Of a stretch of 64,000 nt of DNA, positions 33,259-45,925 are shown one piece after another. The notes below the pieces were generated by a model. That model saw nothing but the letters and a program-made list of their open reading frames with translations, had not been told where the DNA came from and did not search any database. The stretch lies in assembly GCA_027919835.1 (NCBI GenBank), contig JANVFP010000053.1:1-64000 (forward strand), given 5' to 3'. A program made the position numbers and the translations under genes. Source of the DNA: Lentinula raphanica (lineage: Eukaryota; Basidiomycota; Agaricomycetes; Agaricales; Omphalotaceae). Positions within the stretch are counted from its first letter, which is position 1. Every line of letters begins with the position of its first letter.

Positions 33259-36200
33259 GACCCGTAAAAGGCTTCAACATAGAGGGCATATATTGCAGTA
33301 TAATTCCCTGATTTAAACTTTGTTACAGCAATGATATAACTTTCGAGAAATGCTCCGATGAATTGAATATTTTACAAGATATTTAACTTCATAAAAAGCA
33401 TCAATTTTGCCTCCTGTATATTCTTGCTTTAACAGCCTATTTTACCTGAATAATATCCATGATTTTACCTTTGGAATATTATACCTTTTACTGGCCATTT
33501 TACCGGCATAATATGGCATCTTTTTCGGTTGCGAAAAGCAACGGGCGAGAAACGGGCGATCAGTGGGCAGACTTCGGCTTTTCTTTGCCTAAACAGTGGG
33601 CAAGTAAGGTTGCAGAGTGCTGCAATGGGCGATGTCTTCGAGTGTGTGGGTAATTCTCCGTTGACATTTCGATTCAATCAGCCTTTCTTTCTTTACGCTT
33701 TTCACTAGTACTCCGGTTCATTCCTAACCTCGAAAGTTAAAGATATCATGTCGTGGAAGTGGGATCCTCAGGGAAATGTTCGTTTTCTCATCCTAACTTT
33801 CGTTGCACTTAGTAGGTCCATTCAAAATAGAGCCTACGGAAACCATAGCTCCGTAGCTACCTGTTTCTAAGCAGCTATAGCTATGAAAATTACGAGTAGC
33901 TACAGAGCTACGAATTCCGTAGGTCCTATTCACCGAGAAATCCTCCCAGGTTGGCGCGCGCCGTGGAAGAGTTGCTGCTGTTTTCATCCGGATGCGTGTG
34001 TCACTGTATGGAAACTGACTGCTGCTGGCAAATGTACCCAGTATTCTCCATCAACCTTACGCCGTCATTTCTTACAAAGGTGGCCCGCTTCTGTACCGAC
34101 ACTCACGATGTCTTTGTTTTTCACGATCGGGCAGATGTAAGCCGCGGTTTATTGATCCATTCTGATTTCCCTAAACCCTTCTTCCAAGATATTGAATTAT
34201 AAGACTGGCAACGCTAAAAATGCAAGAGCCAGGGACCTAGCATGATGTCGGTGGTTTGTTTCTTCGATGAGATACCGGGGATCAGTCGCTTTAGACCAAC
34301 AAACACGTTACAGCATGGACCGCCGAAGGCTTTCAAATTTACCATCTCAAAACTTCAAGTTTGGAGCTGATCCAGAACTTCGAGACGCAGCCCTATCGTC
34401 CACTTTCCGAAGCCTGTTATTTTGGTGAAAACCATTAGATCATCATTAATGGCCCCGATCGTGGGCCGTGGCCATATCTTAGTATTCGATGTCAGTACTG
34501 GTAAAATAAATCAGACTTTAGGCTATCCTCGAGGTGGTCTTGCGCAACATGTATCCGTGCGTCGCTATCTCAGTCATTCCCCGACGTTCATCTGAACTTT
34601 TCACCAGGCTATTTCTCACTTGGACCACCATCTCTGTCTCGGACTCCAATAGTCGTCCTGATTCTCCGAGCTCAGCCAGCATTCGACTACAGACTCTTCC
34701 TCGAAAAAGGGACCCAGGAAAACTCACCTTCATCCTTCTGATGCCGCGGAGGACAATTACCATCAGGACCACCACTTCAACGTCGTCCGGGGCACCGCCG
34801 AAACTTTGTCTTCATTCGTGCCTTCGGCTTCCTATGACAATCTACCTCATGGCCACGTCTTTCCCCATCCAACAAGGTCTTATAGAAAGACCAACGGAGG
34901 AGTAGTGCTGAGAGGGATGGCGCCTGAATTGAAGACGTGTTTGAAGTTCGCTTTTCGGACGTCTAAATTCCTTGAAACAAGGAGATCGTAATGGAGCTGG
35001 AAAGCATGGATGACGAGGGCAGCCGTGCAAAGACCATGAGTTGCCCCAGATTATGAGCTCACCGTCTTAACGATCTCAGCCGATGAGAGGAGAGGCTGTA
35101 TTGTCACATAGGCTTTAATCGTTATTTTATTCACCCTCCTTTCAACTCTTCCTCTTCTTTTTCATACGAACTCATTGTTCAATACCGATCTGCTCCACTA
35201 TCTGCATTACCTCTAGGGATCTACAGATGAAGAGATTAAGCTCACTTATAATATTGAAAACGCTGTTGCAGAAGTCGTGCTAAAGGACCTCTTCCTATTA
35301 GTTTATATATGATCCGCCACCTATGACCACTAGTTCTACGGCGGAACCGAAGAAACACCAGCAGTTTAGGCAACTAGCCTGACGGTGACGGAGGTTCGAC
35401 ATGTTTAACTAATTACGACTGACTGCTAATTGCTAGCTCCTTCAACGTATCTTTGCTGGTAATTCCCTCGGATATTTTGATGCTCAAACACAAGAATGAG
35501 AAACAAGCAAGACAAATCAATTCAACGCACAAGAAATATCTGCAGCCTCTCGCTTCTTCTGAATTTCGTCATTTTCCTTCTCGTTGTCATCCGTACCCTT
35601 ACCTTCGATACTACCGGTTAACTGCTCCTCAGGTGCTGGATCTGAATCCTGAATCCCAATGCCATCCTCTCGTTAATCATGCACATGTCCCATGCCTTCT
35701 CAAGCCACAACTTCCTCGGCGCCTGGATTTCGTCGTTGGTTGGTTGAGCGACGCCAGTTACAACAGGGTCGAATCCGGGTTGAAGTTACAGTTGCTTGAG
35801 ACGAAAACAAGCTTCGAGCATCGCTAGAATCCTAACTTATGCATCCGTGGTGGCCCAATGTTTATTATGATTGCTGCAGCATTCTTCGAGCAAAAAATCC
35901 AAACCGTTACAATAGCCAGAGATTGTAGGGGAACAAGTCTCTCAGGGGCTTGGCTGATTTTCGGAAATATCTGGTGTACAAATCAGAAATATCCAAAGCC
36001 CTGAAAATACAAAAGTTCATTTGCACCTTTTCATTTTCTGCCTTGCTCCAGTATTCACAATCCTTTTCGAATCATCAATATGAAAAGTCAAGATATAACC
36101 TCTAGGTTGCCGTCCTCGCCATTGGATGTGAAGGGAAGAGCCGTAAAGAGTCTACAACGCAGCTCTTAGCTCTAGATGTTTCGAAGAAAGAATTCAAGGA

Positions 36201-36374
36201 TTGCACGTACCTCGAAAAGTACGATTGAGATCATGATGATATTCAACGTGGGTGGATTCTGATGTATCGATGAGAACAAATGTATGTGCATATCGTTCCT
36301 GCTTTCCAAGATATACTATGCCTGCGAAAAGATTAGTATCTGTACTCATCAGTCTTTTAAAAGCGCGCATACCC
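33259..36374. other. Unrecognised stretch, no supported gene
   Basis: Just after the gypsy break, 33430-33520 repeats ATTTTACC-like and AATAT-like words. Several 60-124-codon frames exist, for example 34534-34905 and the overlapping 34806-34991. None matches a family I know and they overlap in different frames. A missing RNase H-integrase region and the missing right-hand parts of the nested elements would be expected here, but nothing like them is seen. Confidence 0.5.
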
Positions 36375-36882
36375 TCATACCGCTGCTGCTTTTTCGAGCC
36401 GCGGCCTCACGATTACTGTCCACACCCAATACCAATGTCCAGCCGAGCCGAAATCGAAAAGCTCGATATGTGTCCTCCGACCTAAGCCAATATTCATGTG
36501 AGATAACACAGTTCGAGTCAGTGATACATACAGTTCCGACAATGAATACGAGGCCTTTCATCACACATCATCTCGCACAAAAGATGTGCAAGAGACTCTG
36601 CCAGCGGTTAGGATAAACACAAAAGGTTAATCGATCTTCGGTACCTGCTCTTCGTCTCCTAGTAGTCCTAATTGGCGGCAACCACACACGAGCAGGGCAA
36701 GGGCACTGTTTATTCCATTGGGCTTGCCGGCGTGCAAACTCCTTCGCCATTCCTATTTTCCAATAGCGTCCATAGTCGACATATGCGTACAAGACCCCAG
36801 GCCCATCTGCCAGTGATGCGGGACGAGCTCGACGCAACGCGTAGAGTGAACGTAGTTTGTGTTTTGTTCGACGTTTCGCCAT
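36375..36882 (-). CDS. T5orf172 (GIY-YIG-like, MUG113) domain protein
   Basis: Three exons (36645-36882, 36532-36597, 36375-36481) with in-phase introns of 47 and 50 bp give about 136 residues. The start MAKRRTKHKLRS is at 36882. The domain runs from GVLYAYVDYGRYWKIGMAKE through RRQAQWNKQCPCPARVWLPP and RRRAESLAHLLCEMM to RIHCRNCRRTHIELFDF. This matches the pattern I recall for small Agaricomycete T5orf172 proteins: Y(A/V).(V/D)...WKIGM, CPCP, RRRAESL.H, C..C..TH.E.F. The first block is the GIY-YIG-like strand pair. The cellular role of these proteins is unknown. Flanking DNA has no linked gene. The recovery of the C.NC.RTHIE motif across intron 2 strongly supports the model. Confidence 0.75.
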
Positions 36883-39349
36883 TGATCAAGATTAGCGAAT
36901 GCAGTAGAATTGAGACGCGGATGAGACGCGGTGTGGAACGAGAGGGTGACTGCGTCGGGCTGAAGGCGGGGGTTGCAGAGTGAAAGGCAATATGCAACGA
37001 GAGCAGGGGTAGCGTGACGATAGTGGCAATAGGTCAGGATGCAGGGGACTCCTGACCTGATCTTGCACCGAGTGTCTTGTTGAACAGCAGTTACTGACAA
37101 GGAAAATCAACTTGATGATTGGCGGATGGAATTGAGCGATAACGCACCCAGTCAGCAGGATTCAAACAGCCATTTCTGAGCAAACCTTGCTCTAGATAAC
37201 TTGAATTAGGAGAGGCGGTGTCAGTAATCCAACTAGGTTACGCAGGTCCTTTGACTTCGTGGTTGGAGATGAGGGTGAACGCGCAAGCCTCCTCAATTCT
37301 TGAAGCTGGTTGTTGAACTCTTCAATTTCGACAGGACAGACTGAGTTTAAGCAGAGGAGCTAGTTGACGAATAACATTGCGTATACATAATCAAGTAGAT
37401 ATGACGGGTAAACCTCGACCGTAATTCGACTTGTCTGTGTGAGTTCTATTTCACGATATGCCCCCTAAAGATCAGCAATACACAGGAAAATGAGACCTGG
37501 GGGAAAGGATTTCGACGAATTAAGCGTAAGAAGAACCAGCAGATATATCGTGGGTGTCGATAGCTTTCTTGAATGACCGTGATTCGAGACGGCTCTATTG
37601 CAGAAACAGTCATGTTGATCTGGGCAATTGACAAGGTCTGTGGCAAGACCACACTGCTTAGATAAACTGCTGGTCAAAGCTGGCCAACCTTCTTTGCTTG
37701 TTCGCCCGATGCATGCCGTGCTCGCGGTTCTATCCTGTTTGACTGGTCCCTAGAGTGCAACCAACTTACATCGAGTCTTTGCATGCCCTCCTTTGAGTAA
37801 TCTAGTAGGTCCATGCCAATTGCCATCAGTCATTGTTGGGAGAAAGATCACCGCAGGGATGGAACAGTAGGGAAGGCCGTAGCCTATACTAGCTACCTAC
37901 ATTACTACAGAAGGACGAAACCAATTGTAGAGGTAGAGCGAAGGATCAGGAATCAATCGCCATGAGTTTTGATGTGTCGGAGGTGACAAAAATGACCAAG
38001 GTGCAGTCCAGAATAGTAGAGGAACTATCCGTATTGACTTACATGTCTCCGTCCTCTCCATCCTTTCCCCGTCCTCAACCCCACAGAAGAGGAAGATTAG
38101 ATCTATACCGTGATCGATCAACACCTGTTTCTTTCCTTGAAGGGAACAACCTACCTTGTATTCTCCGTCTTCCCTTACGGCTGAGCAATCATCTTTTCTT
38201 CAGGAATGGGATAGCGGTATTGTATGTCGAGCGGGCAGGAACAATGGGTAGCTTGAGATTGCTTTTGAGGCAAAATTTGAGGGGAGAGTGGGACATCACC
38301 GTCCTCAGAGTCTACTTCCTCAACCAATGCAAAGCGAAAGATGAGATCATCTTCACGGCCTCGAGCTCCTCTCTTCCAGCATTTGGACCCGGCTTTGGCT
38401 GCGTTCTATGGAATCGGCCTCTCGTCTCCGTTCTAGATTCTCGATATTCGGTTCAGAACTGAGGCATTCGATTCTGTCGTATGGTAAGACTCAGAGTTGA
38501 TCCCGTTCGGCGATCGCGTGTTCAATCCAGGTCCGACTCGAGTGCCTCAATTTAATGAGCATCTCCCGTACTCGATGTGTTTCCTCTGCTCTCCACAAGA
38601 TACTGCAGACATCCAATCTCCGCGGCGTTGTATTCCAGTAGGCCCCAAACGTTCTCGAACTCTTCCTCAAGCTCTGCGTTCCTCGCCCCAGCTTTTCCTA
38701 AGCATCACTGGACACATAGAAACAGGAGTGTCTAGTCCGGAATGTCCCCCATCTACTCTTTTCCACATGAACAGAGGGAGTATCGAAGTTTCCTTCAACT
38801 CCAGTGTCTCCAGTGAGCTCGCGTGAGAGGGAGGGTTCTTCTTTCCGGCGAAAGATGATAGAAGCAGGAGGAGGAGGCGTTGATTCAGCAGCCAATGATT
38901 GAGCAGTCATTTGCAATGTCGCAGACGGAACTGTACGGCCTGGTCGTGGAGGAGCAGAGAAATCGGAAGGCAATAAACCAAGTGAGCTCGGGATTGCCCA
39001 GAGGTGTTATATAGCCAGCTGAACACGTTAACCGTATTCACAACGTAGTTTCGACGACGGGCCGGGATTGGTGTTGGCGGCGACGAATAGCCTGGCTAGC
39101 CGTCTCTGGTTCGCGAAGAGTAAACTTGTTCGTCCGACGTCGAAGGGTGGTGAACGCGAATACACGTGATCGAAACGTCGTCGACCGGATCCAGCCGGAT
39201 CCGATATGCACTTCATCGCGGCTAGTCAGACTCATAACCGCAATTGCCAACATCTTGGCATCAGAAAACATGATATCAGACTCATGAATCATAATTTTCT
39301 GTATTGAAACTCCCTCAAAACAAATGGCTGATTCTTCATCGCGTTCCCC
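36883..39349. other. Mostly unrecognised; one weak minus-strand candidate
   Basis: A 91-codon minus-strand frame at 38698-38973 starts MPSDFSAPPRPGRTV. A TATA-like CTATATAAC lies about 35 bp upstream (near 39010). It could be the first exon of a gene, but I cannot extend it or name it. The plus-strand frame 37962-38462 (166 codons) lacks recognisable motifs. Nothing else is supported. Confidence 0.3.
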
Positions 39350-41976
39350 ATGCCATTGGGCAAAGCTCTCACTGCCGTATTCACATTACTTTCCTCAAGT
39401 CTTCAAGCGGTCCAATCTCTGAGCTCATATGGTGTAACCACGGACCCATCTGTGGCCAACAGACAGTCCTTTGACCACATCGTCGTCGGTGCTGGATTAG
39501 CAGGCACAACTGTAGCGGCCAGACTTGCGGAAAACTCTGATGTCACGGTCCTTCTTGTGGAAACTGGCTCTGACAATCGTACGGATGATGTTGTGTATGA
39601 TGTCTACGCGTACAGCCAAGCATTCGGTACGGCTCTGGACTGGGCATGGCCTACAGACCAAGGAAAGACGATCCAAGGGTTGGTTTTAATTTTCTTCGCG
39701 TCCGAATCGTTGAATCGTGCCATAGTGGAAAACACTTGGTGGAAGCACCTCCATCAACGGTGCCCACTATATACTCGTGGAATGGGAGCTCAATACGATG
39801 CTTGGACAACGCTTCTAGAATCCGATACTGACGCTGGCTGGAATTGGGAAGGAATTTTCAGTTATATGCAAAAGGTTCGCTGAACAATCTAAACGTCTAT
39901 CATCCTTCCCTTTCTAAGTACAACCCCTCCCTTTCATTCAGTCCGAGGCTTTTTCTCCGCCTAACGATCAACAAGCTGCAAAAGGTGCGCGAGAGCGTTG
40001 CGGATTATCATGGATATTCCGGACCTGTTCAAGTTACATACCCTGATGCGATGTATGGTGGTCCTCAACAGCCGGATTTCATTTCTACCATCGTGGATCT
40101 GACGGGGATCGAGCATTGCCCAGATCTGAACGGATGGCGCTTGAAGCAATTGTGTTTCGATGACTCCGTTGGTGAGTTCTATATTCTATGACTTGATTCT
40201 CATCAGCGATCATTTGGTAACATCATCCCCAGACGATCAACTGGCACGACAACGATCATCGTTCATCTTCGTATTTCACGCCTGTAGAATCCCAACGCAC
40301 AAACTGGGTGACTCTAACTGAGCATCTTGTGAGTTATCGTAACTCCCTCATCATTCAAGGTTCGCTCTCTGATAAAAATGTTGCAGGTAACTGAAATCAA
40401 CAGGTCAAACTCCGGCAGCATACCTCTTACCGCGGCTAGAATCGAATTTGCTCCTTCGAGTGGGGGAAGTACGAGGTATACTGCTACAGCGCTCAAGGAA
40501 GTCATCGTCGCAGCCGGTGCCATCCAGGTAAATATATGATCGTCGATTCTTGTGATCGTAACTCAATGAATAATCCTCCTAGTCTCCCGCTTTGCTTCAA
40601 CTATCTGGTATCGGTGATTCGTCTCTGCTTAGCTCATTAGGTATCGAAACCGTCCTCAACATGAGAGGTATCGGGCGGAATGTCCAAGAACAGGTGAACA
40701 TTCCCTGCTTCATCATCAGCTATCCGGTCGATTATTGCCCACAAAACCATCATCTGATAGACAATGAACTCCCTCGGTGCCGGTGACAACTTCGACTATG
40801 GCGGTAACGGACCTTCGGATTGTATCGCGTACCCGAATCTGTACCAGGTCTTTGGGTGGAAGCTGGAGACGGTTGTCGGTCAGTCGAACGATAGTAATAC
40901 GAGGAGTAGTTGGGCTACGAGTCAGGTGGCATCTGCGTATAGCCAGGAGGCGTTGTAGGAGATCTATGAAGTGCAAGCTGGATTGATTCTTGATGGCAAT
41001 GGTCAGTGAATATTTCAACCTGGGCTGATTGAATGTTCATATTGACTTTGAGCGCGTTTAGCACCCGTGGTCGAGCTTTTCTACGACACTGGATACCCAA
41101 AGTACGTATCCCTCCACTTCGTGTTAGAGTTCATCTGGATATCTCTTTCAGTGACATTGGTATCGACTTGTGGCAACTCCTACCTTTCAGTCGGGGAAAC
41201 GTCAGCATAACCGTGAGTTTCTCAACACTTTCGATTTTGTAATTCTATGAAAGATTGCTAATTTCTGAAATAACACCTATCACCTACATAGACCAACGAT
41301 CCGTTCACCAAACCGACCATGAACGTGAATCACCTTGGCGTTGACTGGGATTTCGATGTCCAAATTGGTAGTGCGAGGTTAGCACGGAGGATAATCGACA
41401 GTTCGCCATTGAGGTGAGTCGGGGCTTCGAGGTAGTTATCCATACTCGATATCTGATACCGACCACTCTACCTTCTCTACCTGCTTCTTCTCTCTCCTTC
41501 CCTCTTTCCAATTCCTCTTTGAAACAGCCCCCTCTCCACTGGCAAAACCAACCCGGGAACCTCTGTCGTCCCAAACACCAACGGCGACTACGGTTCAGAC
41601 GCAAGCTGGAAATCCTGGATCCTAGATCCCAGTGCTGGCTTTTCAGCTGTGAGCCATCCGATAGGCACCGCTGCGATGATGAGGCAGTATTTAGGCGGTA
41701 TGTGTCTTTTCTTCTTTATACCTTTTCAAATCTCCTCCACTAGTACTGGAAATCATAGACTCGGAGTGTGTACTGACCAAAGCATTGTTATAATCTATAG
41801 GTGTCGTCGACGCCTCCCTAGAAATCTACAACACCACCAACGTCCGTGTCGTTGTCGATGCGTCTATTCTTCCGATGCAGGTCAGTGCGCACTTGAGCGC
41901 GAGTCGCGACGTTGTATGGTGTATGGTGTTGCAGAAAAAGGGGCCGCGGATATCATCAAGGCCGCAGCGAATTGAG
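39350..41976 (+). pseudogene. Secreted GMC oxidoreductase, frameshifted copy
   Basis: Starts with a signal peptide (MPLGKALTAVFTLLSSSLQA), then the FAD-binding motif FDHIVVGAGLAGTTVAARLA and LLVETGSDN. Later exons show GAQYDAWTTLL, YHGYSGPVQVTYPDAMYGG, TINWHDNDH, TPVESQRTNWVTLTEHL, EVIVAAGAIQ, LLQLSGIGDSSLLSSLG, ELFYDTG, the catalytic-histidine region VSHPIGTAAMMR and VDASILPMQVSAHLSAS. The stop is at 41974-41976. At least six short introns can be traced. Frame is lost by small indels: one A missing near 39731, a TA duplication near 39770, one extra base near 39988, and more near 40135. Intact relatives oxidise alcohols or sugars outside the cell. Sequencing error could explain single indels, but not so many. 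Confidence 0.75.
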
Positions 41977-42109
41977 AAGGATTTTGGCAAAGTTATCTCG
42001 AAGGAGGTGATCAAGGACTCGCAGATGATCAGGCTCCCGTCCCTGCTTGCTACTTGCTGACTCAAAGGATCCTCAATCTTATTTGCTTATATACTTAGTA
42101 CAGTTGGAA

Positions 42110-44133
42110 CATTGCTAGAAGTTGTATATGCCCATATCATATCCTTTTATAATGTTGCTTTAGTGGATCTCAACGACGAGTTACTCCGGCTTCTTCACAA
42201 AACTCTTGCTTTGGCTGATGCTGAAGATGCGGCCTTGCTTGGCAGAAGTAATCCGAGGCAGGGCATGATCGAGATGACCAAACTTCGGGTGTCTTGTATC
42301 AAATTGTTGACTGCTTCCATGCCTATGACAGATTTCTTCCAGAAACACCCTCAGACAAGGCAAAGGTATGGTATAGTGATCTCCCTTGCGTCTTTCTGAA
42401 GATTAACGGTCAATTCTCAGAGTGACCGGAGTGTACTTTTAAATCTTTATATTCTCCTTCCTCTGAAGTCAAGGACGTTGCTCATGAGGGCCTCAGAATG
42501 GTCTTAGCTCATCAAAGCAGGTTACCAAAAGAGCTTTAGCAAACTGGATTACGCCCTATCTTGATGAACTTGGCTGACCCCAAGCGTTTGTCTGTCCCTG
42601 GGCTGGAGGGTTTGGCTCGGCTGTTGGAGCTCTTGACCAATTACTTCAAGGTTGAAATAGGGCACAAGCTACTCGATCGTTTTCATTTTGTCGCCGATCC
42701 TAGTGTTGGGGAGGGTTGGGTCACTGACCCTCGACCTGACCCGACCCAACCCTCAGCAAGGGTCATTGAGGGTCAAGGGTCAGGGTCAGGTTTTCTCTGA
42801 CCCTCTACCTAGGGTCAATGGTTTTGGGTGATGCTTCCCCTATAAATGATCCTCTGACCCTCTGACCCAACCCAACCCAACCTGTCCCGACCCCAGCTTT
42901 AGGGTCGGGGTCAGGATTCTGCTTGACCCTGACCCCCTTGACCCCGACCCGACCCTCCCCAACCCTAGCCGATCCTCAAATGCTGCAGGCATCATCCAGA
43001 TCACCTTTGGGCGAGAACGAAGGCATTACAAAGCTTGTCCGGCTTGCAAATATCTTCCATCTCTTGCCTACTGCGGCTAATATATTCCTCAATAACCTTG
43101 TCAATGCTATTGTCCAAAAAGAGGCCCAAATGCATTTCTCCAGTCAAAAGTCCTTTCTCCAAACCACTGGCCAAATATCTGGATAGATATCAGGATGAAG
43201 GAGTGCAGTTCTTCATTGACAATCTACACCTTCCTCGACATCTGAGAACTTTGAGAAGCATCCTTCAGGCTCAGCTTGCTCTGAATGCACAGCATGTCCT
43301 CGCATCTCATACGAACACCATTCTGGCCATTTGTATACACAGTAACGATTGCATAATCCCAGCTCTTTCGCTCTTCGCAGATCTGGCTGAGCTCGATCAT
43401 TGTTGGATTTTAGACCATGCCAACGTGATGGAATTGTTGCTTGCTTTGTGGGACACAGGGATGCAACAACCTGAACGAGAGGTCATACAACGTCACAACC
43501 TGATGATGTCAATTTTCTGTTCAGCACTCAAAGCTTCCCCTCGAATAGATCTCATCTTCGCGCTCATTGCAATTTATACCCGCAACCTCAAAATTGACAT
43601 GGTCCAAACGATACATTTTCTATATCAACATGTCGCACTCAGCAGCGACACCATCTTCCAGTGAAACCTACTCCTCCGCTTCCTGACCTGGTTCGAAACG
43701 AGTACCTGCTCTTCGTCTCATAAAGCATACTTTATCTGCTATATCGTATCCCCCATGCTGCTCGTCCAGCCCAACAAAACTCCTCCAAGCAGCATCTTTT
43801 GGACACCTCATTCATCGATCATCTCCACAGCCTAATTTGGCGCCGCATTCTGGAGGGAAATCCCTTCACAGAGACGGATGACATGTTCAAAATCGAGCTG
43901 TTGCTCCTCACTACTATCCTAGTCCAACATTTTCCTTCATTAGTGAGCCATCTTCCAAAAGATATCCTCAAATGTGCTTGGCATTTTGTTGGATCCTCCA
44001 ATGATCCAATCATGAAGGAGACTGCCTTTCTTCTGAATGCTCGTTTCTTTGTTGTTTTCGGTATGCGCTTCTTCTTGCGCGCACTTGATACGGTATGTGA
44101 GAAGTTGGGCTTTCAACATTCTCTATTGACCCC
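42110..44133 (+). pseudogene. TRA1: TRA1/TRRAP fragment, copy A, HEAT-repeat part
   Basis: The frame follows the conserved TRA1 region: DLNDELLRLLHKTLALADAE, KLRVSCIKLLTASMPMTDFF, ADPKRLSVPGLEGLARLLEL, VRLANIFHLLPTAANIFLNN, then AIYTRNLKIDMVQTIHFLYQ and ILKCAWHFVGSS. TRA1 is the very large PIKK-like scaffold of SAGA and NuA4; only a few hundred of its more than 3,500 residues are here. An intron is retained (42366-42419), so the copy came from genomic DNA, not mRNA. Damage: an extra T near 42433, a stop at 42537-42539, a 267-bp MITE at 42701-42967 and CGA to TGA at 43662-43664. Copy B is its closest match. It begins near an intron acceptor just after the GMC pseudogene. Confidence 0.85.
42701..42967. 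mobile_element. hAT-type MITE with perfect 8-bp target duplication
   Basis: Starts TAGTGTTGGGGAGGG and ends CCCTCCCCAACCCTA. GCCGATCC is duplicated at 42693-42700 and 42968-42975. Copy B has the empty site (GTTGCCGATCCTCAAATG at about 48798). The interior is repetitive GACCCTGACCC-like sequence. Confidence 0.9.
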
Positions 44134-44496
44134 CAGCTGAGGCTGTAAGATTAATGCATAACGACTGGACAACTGTCCCCACTCGTTATGCATAATGAAT
44201 GGACAGCTATCCAGGAAATAAATGAATTATCCATATCTCCTGAAATAGCCATTTTTGGAAAAAACTGACCCCCCCTATAGGGGGTTTTCTGTTTTGGGCT
44301 ATCAATATAACCTCAGATTTTAAACCCTAACCCAACCCCTAACCCCCTAAATAGCTAACCCTAACGGTAGGGGCCTGATTCATCATTCAGTGCTAAATCC
44401 CAGTTGTACAGTGGTGGAATAACTGTCCATTCATTACGCATAATGAGTGGGGACAGTTGTCCAGTCGTTATGCATTAAACCTACAGCTACAGGTGC
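44134..44496. mobile_element. 363-bp MITE sharing termini with the foldback family
   Basis: The left end is CAGCTGAGGCTGTAAGATTA and the right end, inverted, is GCACCTGTAGCTGTAGGTTT. Long palindromic arms then share TTAATGCATAACGACTGG. GACCCC is duplicated at 44128-44133 and 44497-44502. Copy B is uninterrupted here (TTGACCCCTTGCTAGG at about 49961). The same insertion is present in copy C (63693-64000), inverted. Confidence 0.8.
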
Positions 44497-45925
44497 GACC
44501 CCTTGCTAGGGCGATATGAACACGGAACCAGCTCTAGCCTCAGCTGTGGCATCAGCCAGAGTACTTCAAGCGATAGCATCCGAGCAGAGTAAACAGTGGT
44601 GGAACTCTACTGTTCAATGCTTTCCTTGAACTTGTGTATGAAATTTACACAGAGCCTGCTCTACGGCAAAGCGATTTGACCGCTCGTCTAGAACCGTTGT
44701 TCTTTGTCAGATGTCGCTCCACTGATTTCTCGCTCCGGGAGTGTTTCTTGGACCTCCTAGATGTCAGCGTACCTTGGTCACTCTTCAGCCGTTTGATGTA
44801 TATTTATGCAGTTCAGAGCTGGGAATCTGTTGCTAATCATAACTGGCTTCACATCGCACTTCATCTCTTTCTCGGTGCCGCTAATCAGGATGTCACTCTA
44901 TCACACGAGCGTAGGCCGGTGATCTCAGCTGTCTTTCGCCCAAAAGCTCAGGACTTAGTATGCCCAATGCTGCGTCTAGTATCGGCCACACCTCAGGGGA
45001 CTCACGATATGTGGGTATCTGTCTTCCCTGCCGCTTGGGCATGCCTTTCGTGGCGGGAACAAGGGAACTTGACACAGTATATGATCAATCTGCTTAGTAG
45101 GGAGTATCACATCAAACAAGCCGAGATGAGGCCTAATGTTATTCAGACTCTGCTCACTGGTCTACATGCATGCGTGCCACCTGTGGTTCACCCTCCTCAC
45201 CTCATCAAATATCTTGCGAAAACATATGGTGCATGGTATATCTCATTGGAGATTCTTACAGACTCGCTGGAATATTTGAAGGACGACAAATTGACGCTCC
45301 AAGATAATGTCCTGGACTCTCTTGCTGATATGTATTCTGAGATTGCTGAAGATGACATGTTCTATGGCCTGTGGTGACGGCGCTATCTCCAGCCGGAAAC
45401 GAATAACGCGATTGCCCTAGAACAGAATGGTATGGGGGATCAGGCAATGAACGCTTACGAGACAGTACAGCAATGTGCACGAAGTGGCGCCATACCTTAC
45501 ACTGAACAGGAGTACTGTTTGTGGGAAGATCGTTGGATCCTCTCAGCAGAGAAACTCCAACAATGGGAGCTTTTGTATGAACTCGGTCGAATCGAAGGGA
45601 ATTATGATTTGATCTTGGAGAGCGCGTGGCGGGTAGAGGACTGGCTGGAGAACCAAGAGGCCCTTGAAGATCACATCGCTCAATTACCCAAAGCGCCTAC
45701 TCCACATAGGCAAGTCTTCAAAGCTTTCCTTGCATTGCTGAAGTTGCCGTCACCCCTTAAGAAGAACTCCGAGCTCACAGTCATTCTTGAAGATGCCATG
45801 CAATTACCACTTCGGAAGTGGGTTTCATTACCTCCACATCTGTCTCCCGCACACGTCCCTTTACTACAGCACTTCCAACAATTTGTTGAACTGCAAGAGG
45901 CTGTGCAGATCTTTGGTTGCCTGGC
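44497..45925 (+). pseudogene. TRA1: TRA1/TRRAP fragment, copy A, FAT-domain part
   Basis: Contains SKQWWNS followed, by an internal deletion, by FNAFLELVYEIYTEPALR (about 44610). The FAT region follows: RSTDFSLRECFLDLLDVSVP, YAVQSWESVANHNWLHIALH, YLAKTYGAWYISLEILTDSL, MYSEIAEDDMFYGLW, then YCLWEDRWILSAEKLQQWEL and VPLLQHFQQFVELQEAVQIF. One stop (TGA at 45375-45377) lies directly after DMFYGLW, where copy B reads on as RRHYLQPE (CGG or AGA in place of TGA). The same WWNS/FNAF junction occurs in copy B, so that deletion predates the duplication. The fragment ends at 45925, where a foldback arm begins in mid-arm. It is non-functional: no kinase-like domain follows. Confidence 0.85.

Noticed and set aside
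36375..36882. GIY-YIG homing endonuclease
   Set aside because: The gene has its own introns, is not inside an intron of another gene, and the motif set fits T5orf172 proteins.
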